This document shows positions 1 through 11,500 of a DNA stretch of 64,000 nt, piece by piece (positions within the stretch are counted from its first letter, which is position 1; each line of letters begins with the position of its first letter). The DNA is from Scatophagus argus (Eukaryota; Chordata; Actinopteri; Scatophagidae). The notes beneath the pieces were generated by a model. The model had not been told where the DNA came from. It saw nothing but the letters and a program-made list of their open reading frames with translations, and made no database searches. The translations under genes were made by a program, and so were the position numbers. The stretch is from positions 13,651,019 through 13,715,018 of the forward strand of contig NC_058504.1 of NCBI RefSeq assembly GCF_020382885.2. Direction: 5' to 3'.

Positions 1-615
1 CCTCTGGATGTGAGTAGGCGCATAAAAGTGTGTGCAAGTGTGTGAGTGCCACACACTCTAGTCTGACCTCATTTAGCCTGAGATTTACTGTATGTTCTGT
101 GTGTTTCCAGGTGTATTGTATACACTGCATGCTGGTGCATCTCTCCAGGCTATTATGTGGCATACAAAAATAAAAAAAGTAAACAGAAAAGCAGTTAACA
201 TACAGATAACAAAAAACAGGAAGCTTCTACGATGCATGTGTGGCAGCAAATTGAGCTAATTAATCTGCAGTTCACAGTTATAATCTCTGTTTTCTGGCAT
301 GCAGCCCAGTATTGTGTTCCCATAATTTACTAAGGCTACAGTAAATTGTGCTACTTGCTTAGCTACTGCTTAGCATAAAGGACCAAACTGGTGAATACAG
401 CCTATGTTAAATGCATCACTGTAAGCAGATGAGGGAGTATCAAGACAGAGGAAGATTTAACTCTAATACAGTAAACATACACACACAAGCAAAAGAGGAT
501 GTTTTGTCCATTTCTTAATCCTACACATAACCTTCTTACCCTGTTCTCAACCCAATACCCATTCATTTATACTAGAGACAAAATGTTAGGTTGTAATTGC
601 ATATTGATTATCATT

Positions 616-970
616 ATCCATCCATCCATCCATTTTCTATACCGCTTATCCGTCAGGGTCGTGGGGGAGCTGGAGCCTATCCCAGCTGACTACGGGCGAG
701 AGGCGGGGTTCACCCTGGACTGGTCACCAGTCAATTGCAGGGCCAACACACAAAGACAGACAACCACACACTCTCACACTCACACCTAGGGGCAATGTAG
801 AGAAGCCAATTAAAATAATGTGCATGTTTTTGGTATTGTGGGAGGAAGCCGGAGTACCCGGAGAAAACCCACGCAGGCACAGGGAGAACATGCAAACTCC
901 ACATGGAAGGGCCCAGACCGGGATTCGAACCTGGAACGACAGTGCTAACCACTGCACCACCGTGCCGCCC
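616..970 (-). mobile_element. tRNA-derived SINE, near full length, with target-site duplication
   Basis: Read on the minus strand, the element starts gggcggcacggtggtgcag. It has a pol III A box (tggtgcagtgg, 949-959) and B box (ggttcgaatcc, 921-931), then a body common in percomorph genomes and a tail of atgg repeats. It is flanked by an 11-bp direct repeat, 605-615 and 971-981, with one mismatch, which is the expected target-site duplication. It sits inside an slc34a1 intron, antisense to the gene. Intact boxes and duplications suggest a fairly young insertion. Confidence 0.9.
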
Positions 971-997
971 TGATTATTATTATAAAAAGGCTAAATT

Positions 998-1102
998 ATT
1001 TCCTGAAACAGCTGGGCCCTGTAAATTTTGACAAATAGCATATCAAAGAGGATTAAATAACGCATTTGCTGAGCTGAACAGCTGTGGATTAATACACATT
1101 TG
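998..1102 (+). repeat. Dispersed repeat, copy 1
   Basis: It shares ctgaaacagctgggc and a following degenerate stretch of about 85 bp with 39225-39323, in the same orientation. Matching words include gcatttg and atacac near the end. Its class is unknown. The SINE at 616-970 inserted just beside it. Confidence 0.55.
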
Positions 1103-2468
1103 GTGATATTATATATATTTCAAGTAGCCAAAACAATTCATATGGGACTGACTCAAAATAAACTACAATGCCTGTGTTCTGCCTGATGAGGGCAGTATGT
1201 TGGTTAATGCAAAATTTTAATGGTTTTTGGATAACAACGGCTTTCTACGCACATACTAAGCTATATCAGGCTTGAGCTACACAGAAAATTTCTTATCGGT
1301 TTTGTCTTTCCATTGAATGTTTTTGACATTAAGAAAAATATAAAATTAGCATTAGCATCATCCCTTCAGTTTCATTAAAATGACTTAATTATTAAGGTTT
1401 GCATGATTTTATCTTTCTTTTATGTAGAGCTGAATCGATTGCCTAGAAGCCTTGAAGCTTCTACTGTTGTCATGGTAATCAAAGTCCAAAATAAGTATTC
1501 AAATGTTGTTTTTTTTATTTTTGAGGAGGAAGCATGCATTGCGACAGCTATACTGAAAAAGAGGCAAAAGACTGATAAGAGGGAGAAATGGAGCTCCAGG
1601 CACTTGAACATTATGCGAGTGCATAGAACATTATTTGCAAGAGGAAAAGAATCCCTGCGAGGGAGTACTGCTGCTCTTTGTGCACAAATGTGGTCCTGCA
1701 AGCACAGGACAATGACTCAGCCCTTGTTGCTTACTTGTCAAGATGAGTTTTGAGATTTTGGAGCATGGGAGGGAATACACCTTGGGTGATGCCTCCCCTC
1801 CTGTCCTCGTCTCTCATTAGAGTCATAATTATAATGTTAGCAAAGTACAAATAAATCATGAGTGCAATTTTGAAGCAATGATTTACTTATATTATATTTA
1901 CTTTGCAATTTAAATTTTGTCACTGAACCTTTGAGACCCCAAAAAATGTAATTTGGGCTGCATGTATTACTACACACTAACTGACTGACATGAAATTGGC
2001 ATTTTAAGACTGTAGTGCTGTGGCGGCCATTTATTTAAAAAAAAACAAAACAAAACAAGTCATGAGATCATTACCACCCAACTGTTAGGTTCCAGGATTC
2101 AATGTCACCCATTTTCATCTATTAGTGATGAAAGAAAATTATATCAATGTGCTTCTAAATCCTTCCTGTAGGTGAGCAAGAGAAAGATAGTAGTTAATTA
2201 TCAAAAAGAAAAAGGAGATGCAGAGGCACGGAAGCGTGTCTGTTTGAGTGTGAGTATGCATGCACGTGTCCTCTAGATCCATATCGTCAGACATAAAGAC
2301 CCTAGCAGAGTGTAAATGCTAAGTATGCCTCCAATTAGCTGATAATACAATCACCTTTCATCTCCATTAAAACAGAAAATGCAGAAGTTCATGTGTAGCA
2401 TCATCATCATGTGTGTGATGCATGAATTTCATGAAGAATGTATCGCTCTGTGTGGTCTCATCTCTCAG

Positions 2469-2580
2469 TGCTTGAAGTGAGGTTGGCTGTTCCAGTCATC
2501 ATGGGGACCAATATTGGGACTTCAGTCACGAACACCATAGTGGCCATGATGCAAGCAGCAGAGAGGGCCGAGTTTCAACG
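2469..2580 (+). CDS. slc34a1: slc34a1 exon with first half-repeat NIGTS motif
   Basis: The acceptor is ctctcag and the donor is gtgagtg. The exon encodes a membrane segment with [11 protein letters not shown], part of the substrate-binding region of the first inverted repeat, followed by [11 protein letters not shown]. It begins in phase, with two bases completing a codon from an exon that is not in the window. Ser-to-Thr in GTNIG (GSNIG or GANIG is usual) is a mild change. Confidence 0.92.
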
Positions 2581-5500
2581 GTGAGTGAAGAAAGGTGGCT
2601 GGAGGATAAGTGTAGGGGAAGCTGAAGAGCAGGGGAGAAGAAATTGAAATGGAAAAGTGAAGAGGATAAGTGGAGGAAAGAAGGACAAAAGTGCAGGGTG
2701 GGGGCAGAAGAGGGTGAAGAGAGAGCATTGGCAGCTGTTCACGACCTCTTTGCTTCAGCACTCTTTTCAGTGCAATTTCTGTAACAGGGACAATAATGGC
2801 ATCAATCCACATTGATCCCACACCACTAACCCTTTGGCATGAATGATATGGTACTGAACAGATGGCATGTTACTTAATCTGTGTCTGGTAAAATAAACAC
2901 AATTTATTAATCCACTATAATATACTCACACTGGGTCAACTAAAATGCTCCTAACATCACACACATCCCAAAAAGTTGAGCCATGAAAAGCAGATTAACA
3001 AGCAATCATTTTAAGTAGTTGATCATGCTGATGGCTTTAGTTCACATAGAAAATATTTCTGTCCCACTGCAGGGCCTTTGCTGGGGCAACGATCCACGAC
3101 TGCTTCAACTGGCTGTCGGTGCTGGTTCTGATGCCGCTGGAGGTTTTTAGTGGCCTCATGACCCGGCTGTCGCATCTGCTGGTCACCAGCTTCAGGCTTC
3201 AACCTGGGGAAGAAGCACCTGAACTGCTCAAGGTCATCACAGAGCCAATCACCAAGCTCATCATACAGGTGAAACTATCAGCCAAGCACCAGCTCGTAAC
3301 TGACTGTTGGCCAAACTCCTAACAACTGTTCAATCATAGCTTAGCAACTGTAGCTAAAGTCTGTCAGCCTTTGGATTTCTGTAAACACAATTACAAAAGT
3401 GTAAGGAAAATGTTGTGTCCACTGGCTCCAATGTTAGCTGCAATCATTAGCATGTCTGGATAACTAGCCTACAGCCTTTGCAGTAGTAACCAAGTGTTAC
3501 TTTGCAGGGCGTGAATCTGCACATCACAAAACTGAAATTAGTTTGTGGGCTATGGATTAAGTTATAAAAAGCAACTAGCACATCCACCGTGTAGTTTTCC
3601 AAATGTGCTAGATGCTACAGAGGCTATCATTAACCTGATCTTTACTGATCTTTATTGGGGAAGTTTACACTCCAGGCACCCCAGTGATGCTACACAAGAT
3701 AGTTTTAACACCCTAACCCAAACTATGAGGGGTGGATGTAAAAAAAAACAAACAAAAAAAAATCCTAAAAACCCCAAACAAAAACAAAAAACAACTGAAA
3801 ACTAATAGTGATCAATTAAATATATTAAACCTACTTTATAAATAAAGTATCATTTAATTTAAATTTAATAGGAATTAAATACAGCTTTTAGAAGATAAAA
3901 CAAAAAAAAAGCCCAAATTTCTCTGATGGGAGCATGATGTGTGATTAACAAGTAGGTAACAGACAGGTCTCTCATCTACAACCAAATGCTTCAGTAAAAA
4001 TGGTGGTGAACTGAACTGCAATGTGCTTAAAGCTTTCCCAGTTGAAATGTCCACAGTCATCTTAAATTATGCAATGATGCTTTATCTTTAAACTTAATGT
4101 GTTTAATCGATGAGCAACGGTTTTATGTTAAAAGTTATATTGTATTTAATTCCCATGATACTATATTTCATATTTTAACAGCAAATATATTTAATTGATG
4201 ACTATTGGTTTTGAATACATTTTTATGACATCCACCCCTTACAGATTAACTATCTCTCCATTAAATTACAATATGAGACCCACGCTGTTTGTGTAGGTCC
4301 TCTACACAGTTTATATTTAAGACCACTCCAAGATTTTCATTTTTAAATAGCCAGGGTTAGCTTAATTAGCAAGCTAAGACCCACTGTTTTAAATATTGCT
4401 ATGAATTCTTTGTGGAAAACGTATTATTATTAACAGCAGACAGCAGCTTGTTGAAGGATCAAAGGTTTACGATTTCCTTGCTCTTCTTTAAATCACTGAA
4501 CTTAAAAGCGGAAAAAATGTTTCTCCTTTCACCCTCAGCTAGATGAGTGTGTGATCACAGGCATTGCCATGGGAAATGAGGACATGAAGAACAGGAGCCT
4601 GGTGAAACAATGGTGCCAGACTGACCTTGTTATGGTAATGGCTCCACTGCTGTCTTCTGCACATGCAGACAATGTGTCACACACTGGCGCCAAACAGAGC
4701 CTGTCAATGATGCCAGTGACAACTGTGTTGCTAAATTGTGTTTCATCACAGTTGCTTCTTTCCTTCTTTCTGTCTTTCTTTCTTTCTTTTTCTACAGGCC
4801 ACTGACAATGTGAGCACTGAAAACTGTGGTCCGAGTCATGATTTGTCCCTGTCGTCGCTGAAGTGTAAGTTCAAAGTCAATCATATCTTCAAGCAAACTA
4901 CTTTTACAATGAGGACACATTTTACGACATGTATTTCTAGCACGCATTTGTTTAAGTATTGTTTAAAATGCAATGAAACGTGATGCTTCCTCTTCATTGT
5001 TGGTCCTGTCACTGTGCAGGTCGGCATTTGTTTGTGTCTACTCAGCTGTCAGACCTCACGGTGGGCCTGATTCTCCTGGCAGGCTCCATGGCTGTCCTCT
5101 GCACCTGTCTGCTGCTTCTAGTCAAGCTGCTCAACTCTCTTCTTAAAGGCCAAGTAGCAAAGGTCATCCATAAGGTCATCAACACAGGTGGGCTTGCTGT
5201 TGAACTGCTGGAGTGTTAACACAGCAAATCAACATGTTGGATTGAATATGCAGGATGCAGTCTGCAAATGAGGAAACAAACCAAGAAAACAGAAGCTGCT
5301 TTGCATGCACATTGCATAAAAGAGGCTGAGTTCATTTTATTACCCATATCTTCTGTATCTCAACAGACCTGCCATATCCATTTGGGTGGCTGGCAGGATA
5401 CGTGGCCATGGCTGTGGGAGCAGGGGTAACATTTGTGGTCCAGAGTAGCTCTGTTTTTACTTCAGCCATGACTCCCCTTGTAGGTGAGTGATCTATGCTT

Positions 5501-8500
5501 TTGCACCTGTGGAAACTATGAACCATTTTTCCACCAAAATTAATGAGTATCTGAGTTTTTTCTGCTAAAAGCAGTCGATTAACTCGCCGGAAAACAGGGA
5601 ACAGTAGAAAGCAGCAAATTGTATACCTCCCTAGACTGCTTCCAGAAGATGTTAAAACTTGCTTTAAAAAGTCTTAATAATGTTCTGAATTAGACACACT
5701 TGTTTTTCTTTCCAGAGCTGGCGATAGACATAACTTAACAACGAGCCGTCACACTTCTAACTGCACATGTGCACCATTTCAATACTGAAGCGGAAGCCAG
5801 TGACAATGGCTCCCTTTTTCTTTAGTATATCTTTTACTTCAGTCTGTCTTTCAGACAGAGGGGGGGTGAATGAAAAACTGTGCACCAACATCCAAAGTGA
5901 AAAGAACTGAATTGAATTAAAACATTCACAATATAAAATCTGAATGTGAAAAAGGCTTATGTTAATAGGGCACAAAATAGACAATAAAATGTAAGTGAAG
6001 ATGAAAACTTTTTAGCATCCAATATCCATCCATCCAGTTTTTATGCTGCTTATCCGTCAGGGGTGCAGGGCTGACCAGCACCCAATATGAAATGGTATAA
6101 ATGAGACAAAGCATGAAAATCTATGTGCATGTGCATTATACATGTCGTGTCGTGTCGCCTTGAAGTAAATAAACACATTTTGTATTAGGAATTCTAATCA
6201 TGATTAAGTACCTTATTAATGATTCTAACCTTTTTTCTTGGAGACTATGTGATTGTATTTTGAAGTACTGCATGCTTATAGCAGACTTGACAACAGATGT
6301 GGAGATAAGATTAAGATAAGATAGAGAAAAGGTTAGTTGCAAAGCCACAGTAGTGGCTAATATATAACTAAATGGCAAAATGATCAAATAAACAGATGCT
6401 TGAAAGGCAATATTAAATGTTTTTTGTTTTTAATGATCCATGACTCTTCTGCAACAGTTACTCTAACACAGTGGACCAGTGCTGCTGTAGATCTGCACTG
6501 TCGGCTTGGGTTTGGGTTGTGAATTAAATTGTGTTGTTGCCTTTGCACTTGAGCCTGTGACCCTGTTGAACAAGTGGCTGCTAAAGGCATACCTTATGAA
6601 TACAGCAAAGGCTGAAAAATCTTCCTGCATAGCTTTCTTTTAGCCTACTGGATATACTGCATACCATCCCTCTTCCACCAGCCACCACAGTCTGAATCAG
6701 GCAGCTCATTTCCACACCCCCAGCCATTAATATTCTGAACAATACCCATTTAACCTTGTGCACTGTCACTGCCTCTGTCTGAGTCTGAACCCTGTGGCAG
6801 CAACACTTTGTCTTTACAGTGTAACAGATATGTGAGAAATGTTAAACAACTATTTGATCCATATGTCCACTGCTTGATTCTCTCTGTAGAATACTGTAAA
6901 TTAGACAGCTAATCATAGCAACCTGCAGGCTGGGTCAGATTACTTCGCAATGTGAAATGTCAGTTAGTGAATGCAAATTACATGGTAGTTTTTGTATTTA
7001 CTAACATAATGCATAGAAATAAAAAAGAATGTAATCTTAATATTTTCGGATTACCTCAAAATCAAACGTTGAAAATATTGCACCTTACACTGAAAAAAAT
7101 GGAACCAGCCAAAATGTCCCACAATTGTTTTTTCTTTAATCATCTTAGAACAGTGTTAGTCTAAATACAATGCATTTTCAGTTGTTTACAATTCAAATTA
7201 AACTGACATAGACTAAGGTGATTATAGTTACTTACATAATTTGTTACTACCCTGATGTATAATTAGTTATTTTTCTTTTGTTCAAATTCTACTCATTCAT
7301 TATACATTGTAGTTAATCATTGGATTCTTCTTTGAGTTTCTGAAGTAGTACAGTACAGTAAAAGGATATTTGTGTGACTAATGCCAGGGTCAAACTCACA
7401 GACATGCTGCACTACTTTTCTAACTGTTAGGCCTACACCAGAAAAGACAAAAGAAAAGGTGGAACTCTTAAAGCTCTCTCACAGGGGGCAGCCAAGCTAA
7501 TTGTGGCTCTGGCACTATTTGTATTTGTATTTATTATTATTATTCATACATTTTGTGCCAAATTCTCCCCTTTCCATGCAAACCAGTCAGAGGAGTGATA
7601 TTTCTCATTAGTATGTGATACAAACCAGAATGTCTTTGCCCTTCCTCTCAAACCATGGCAAAACGAGTTGAAGCTGAAAACCAGCAGCACTGAAAAATAC
7701 GCCAGGTGATTATCAGTGGGTACAGGTGATACACAAATCTTCCTCCTCTGGGAATGATCTAGAGTGGCAGTATCAGCTTTTTGGCGTTATTATCCACAAC
7801 TACCAGACAGATTTAGAAAATAAATTGTACAGACATTCATGGTCCCAAGAGGATGATTTATGATGACTGTGTAACTTTTCCTCCAGTGTCACCATGAGGT
7901 TGATAGCTTTGGTTGGATGGATTGCCGTTAACTTTGCTGCAGTTTTCTTGAAATGTGTCGACAACTTTTGAATGGGTTGCCAGTATATTTGGTGCACAGA
8001 TCCATGTCAGCTTCCCAGTAGTTATAATGACTCTGGCAATCCTCTGACTTGTCCTCTAGTGCCATCATCAGGTCAAATTTTCACTTTGTCCAATATTTTA
8101 GACGTACTTTGGACTATAATTTTAGGGGAAAAAAACATCAGATGAGCCTTGAAAGCTTTCACTGACTTTCACTCACAGGTGATCAAGAGAATCAGCTTTC
8201 CTTAAGTCGGACAGACAGTGTGAAGTGTGAAGTGGGTGTTCTGTTCAGTGTGGTTAGTTTCATTCAGTTTGTGTTGGGGTGAAAAAGTGCTGTTTATAAC
8301 CCAAGGAGATCTCAGCGTCTGAATTTTCCAGTCAGAAGTCTGGACCCATGTGCACTTCCTCCTCATCCCGACCCTGCAGTTATGACTTTGGTTCACATCT
8401 TATTGTGCTGAGTATGGGGTCTTATTCTTGAGTGGGCTAACACTGCACAGTCATGTTACTTTCTTAGATTCTGGTTTGAAATCACAGCTTCTGCAAATAC

Positions 8501-11500
8501 GTACTTATATATCTTACATATATTTATGTGATTGTTTCATTTGTAAGTTGCTAAAACGTGGCTGAGAGACTGACTCTCAGCAACACTACATGCCTTTTAC
8601 TGTCAGTCAAACCGAGAAGAATTACCACTGTAATCTAGCAGCTCGTAAACTCAACTATTGTTTCCAAGGCCACTATTTTTTGCACCAAGTTATAAATTCT
8701 ATCCACACAACCTCTAAAAAGACATTTACTGCTACAGTAATAAATTGTTAGCCTTATGCTGAGCAAGTGGTTCCCAATTGCTCTAGTCATGTATAGATGA
8801 ATAATTAAAATGAGTGTGTTCTCATCCTAGGGAGAGAACAACTCAAATTTCCGTTTTGGCTAATAGCTCATTTGCTTGCTAGACAGGGCCAAATAAGGAC
8901 ATAAACCTGCTTATTTTCACTGATCGAGTCCTGTGAAGTTTGTAAGAACATGTTGCGTAACCAGCAATGTATGCCACTGGCTAAATGAAGCATGTAAAAT
9001 CAGTGATGACTGAGTCATCAGCCTGCTACACAGTGATAAATGTGAGATGGGAATAATTTCTCATTTTAAACAGGAGTAATTAACTAGCTTGAAAAAAAAG
9101 AACCCTAAAAGGAAAGAGACTATACACATGCCAGATGATTTCCAATCCACAGATATACTTAATTAAGCATTTATGTACATTTAAGCATGACTATGTTACC
9201 ATGTAATTGTAACCTTTTGCAAATAAATAGAAAACAACATATAGAGAACAGCCATTTTCACTAAGTTTCAATACTTTTGACTGCCTAGACGGCAGAGCAG
9301 CATTGCCCTACTTTAGCAGTCAGTTGCTGTCAAGCAGCCACTCGTTTGTCATTCGTCATCTTATCTGGCAAAGGTTTATTCCAGCCCTTATGATTCCAAA
9401 GTTGCTTTTTCAAATATTTGGCTTCTGTTCATCTTAAACACCATGTGCACATGATTTGGTATTTTGTGTATTTATCTAGGATTTAATTTGAGTCAAACTG
9501 TTTCAATATTTTAAATATTTATTTTTAAACCTATTGGAGAATGGATTTTGTGACTCTAAGTAAGTTTCTCAGAACATTTATTTAACTGCTGGGCTTTTAT
9601 ATTGCTTCTAATTCTTGTCAAAGCAATGATTTCAGATTTTCAGACCAATCCCAGATTTCTGCATAGATAAATTAAGTGGGATAAAACCTGCAATTTAGCA
9701 TTGCTGACACTTGTCTTCACTGTATCTTTTATATCAAGAGCTGATGATTGCAAGGCACTTCAAACAAAAGTGGTGTCAAGTGCATTAACCCGTTTCTAAG
9801 AATGTAGCTTACACTGTAAATATTTCAACAAGATGATGACAGAAGATGTAACATTTGCTTGTTCACTGCCTTTACTTTTGCGTTTCCTCCTCAGGTATTG
9901 GTGTGATCAGTCTGGAGCGGGCCTATCCTCTCACCCTCGGGTCCAACATTGGCACCACTGCCACAGCCCTGCTGGCAGCTCTGGCCAGCCCTGGGAACAA
10001 GCTAGCAGCAGCCATACAAGTAAGCCATTGTTGTGTTAGATACAACAGCTACTTTACAGTAAAATGAGAAAAAGTGAAGGCTACATCTAAATATTATGAG
10101 GAATTATTCATTTTCATGAATATGTTTTACACTGATATGCATTTCAGAGAGAAGGGCGAACACAAATGTGAGACAGCAATAATGGAGTCCACCGACACAA
10201 ACAAAAACATGGGCCTTACAATGAATTATCTGCAGATTGTCGATTATAAAAATGTTCGAGTGTATATTTATGATCGAGTATTTATGCATAAATGTGTGCA
10301 CTCAAGCTTTGAGGGCAACAAAGTGGATGTCCCAGGAAAAGAAATCATTTTTGTTGATGTTCTCTAGGACACGGATGCATGGAAATTCGAACCATATCAT
10401 GTTACTGGATTATGTTTACTGTATACAACAAATGTTACATGATGACAGAACGTGGTCGTGTAGACTCTTTTGGAGGATGTAAATAACAACACACAATAGC
10501 TTATATGTAATTCAAAGCTTGTTATTAAGTTTGTTGTCAGCCTTTAAGAAAAAAACAGACACCAAAAGGGAGACATTTATATTATTTCATGATAGCGGAA
10601 TTTGAACTAATTTGAAGAAATACAGTGTTGGTATTAGTTTGGATGGAAACCTCATTTCAGCACAGCTTGTAAAATCCCATGTAAAGCAGTAACATTGATT
10701 TTCTGTCACGGGAAGAGCATGCAGTCACATGGAGCCAGACAGCAGCCAGCTACACAAAAAGCACAGACTTTGAACAATCACCAGCATCAGCTCTCCTGCT
10801 AAAGTCTCCTTCTCATCTGACTCACAAACATGAATACACGTCTTGTCTTGCTCATTAAGTTGTTGGACGAACAACCATCCCCCGGGGAAAATCAAGCTGC
10901 TGACATCAGTTAGATAGCTAATTAGCTGTTTGGCTGCATCACATTAAACAGCATTTAAACATACCTGTAAATGTCAGTGAAAAATCACAGTGCACCTTTT
11001 CACAATTCTGTTTTTTTAGTAAATCTTTATCTAATATCTCTTTATCTTCATTTTGTATGTAGATTGCTCTGTGCCACCTCTTCTTCAACATCTTTGGCAT
11101 TCTGCTGTGGTATCCTCTTCCCTTCATGCGTCTGCCGATAAGGATGGCTCGTGTCCTGGGTGAGCGAACTGCCAAGTATCGTTGGTTTGCAGTCTTGTAT
11201 CTTCTCCTGTGCTTCTTGCTCCTGCCCTCGCTGGTGTTGGGTCTCTCGCTGGCAGGCTGGCAGGTGATGGCTGGTGTTGGGGCTCCTTTCATGGGTGTGA
11301 CTATCTTTATAGTCATGGTAAATGTGATGCAGGCTCACAGTCCCAGGCACCTGCCCTCAAAACTCCAGACCTGGGACTTCTTGCCCCAATGGATGCGCTC
11401 TCTCAAACCACTTGATCGCTTGATCACCAAGGCAACTGTCTGCTGCAGCATCACATGTGAGGCAGAGCAGAGAGAAGAAGAAGAAGAAGAAGAGGACCGC

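Larger units (their letters stand above)
1..2468 (+). other. slc34a1: slc34a1 intron (right part), no exon recognised
   Basis: I looked for the preceding SLC34 exon, which should carry the first QSSS motif and the STSIIVSMV-like stretch. I found nothing in any frame. Open frames here are short and unlike any SLC34 sequence. The stretch holds one SINE (616-970) and an older repeat (998-1102). The rest is AT-rich without visible structure. Confidence 0.6.
5484..9894 (+). other. slc34a1: Largest visible slc34a1 intron
   Basis: The 4.4-kb intron lies between the QSSS and GSNIGTT exons. It contains a SINE tail fragment near 6023 and a dispersed repeat at 7822-8112. Otherwise it is AT-rich, and no further exon is needed because the frame joins correctly across it. 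Confidence 0.8.

Noticed and set aside
499..789. 96-codon plus-strand open frame
   Set aside because: It lies largely inside the SINE at 616-970, and the protein has no homology. It is a by-product of the repeat.
921..959. Possible tRNA gene from the A and B boxes
   Set aside because: The boxes belong to a SINE head. No cloverleaf with proper acceptor and anticodon arms, and a repeat body follows.
1403..1753. 116-codon frame as a missing slc34a1 exon
   Set aside because: No SLC34 motif, wrong composition, no suitable splice sites.
11182..11415. Second plus-strand frame in the last slc34a1 exon
   Set aside because: A shifted-frame shadow of the transporter.
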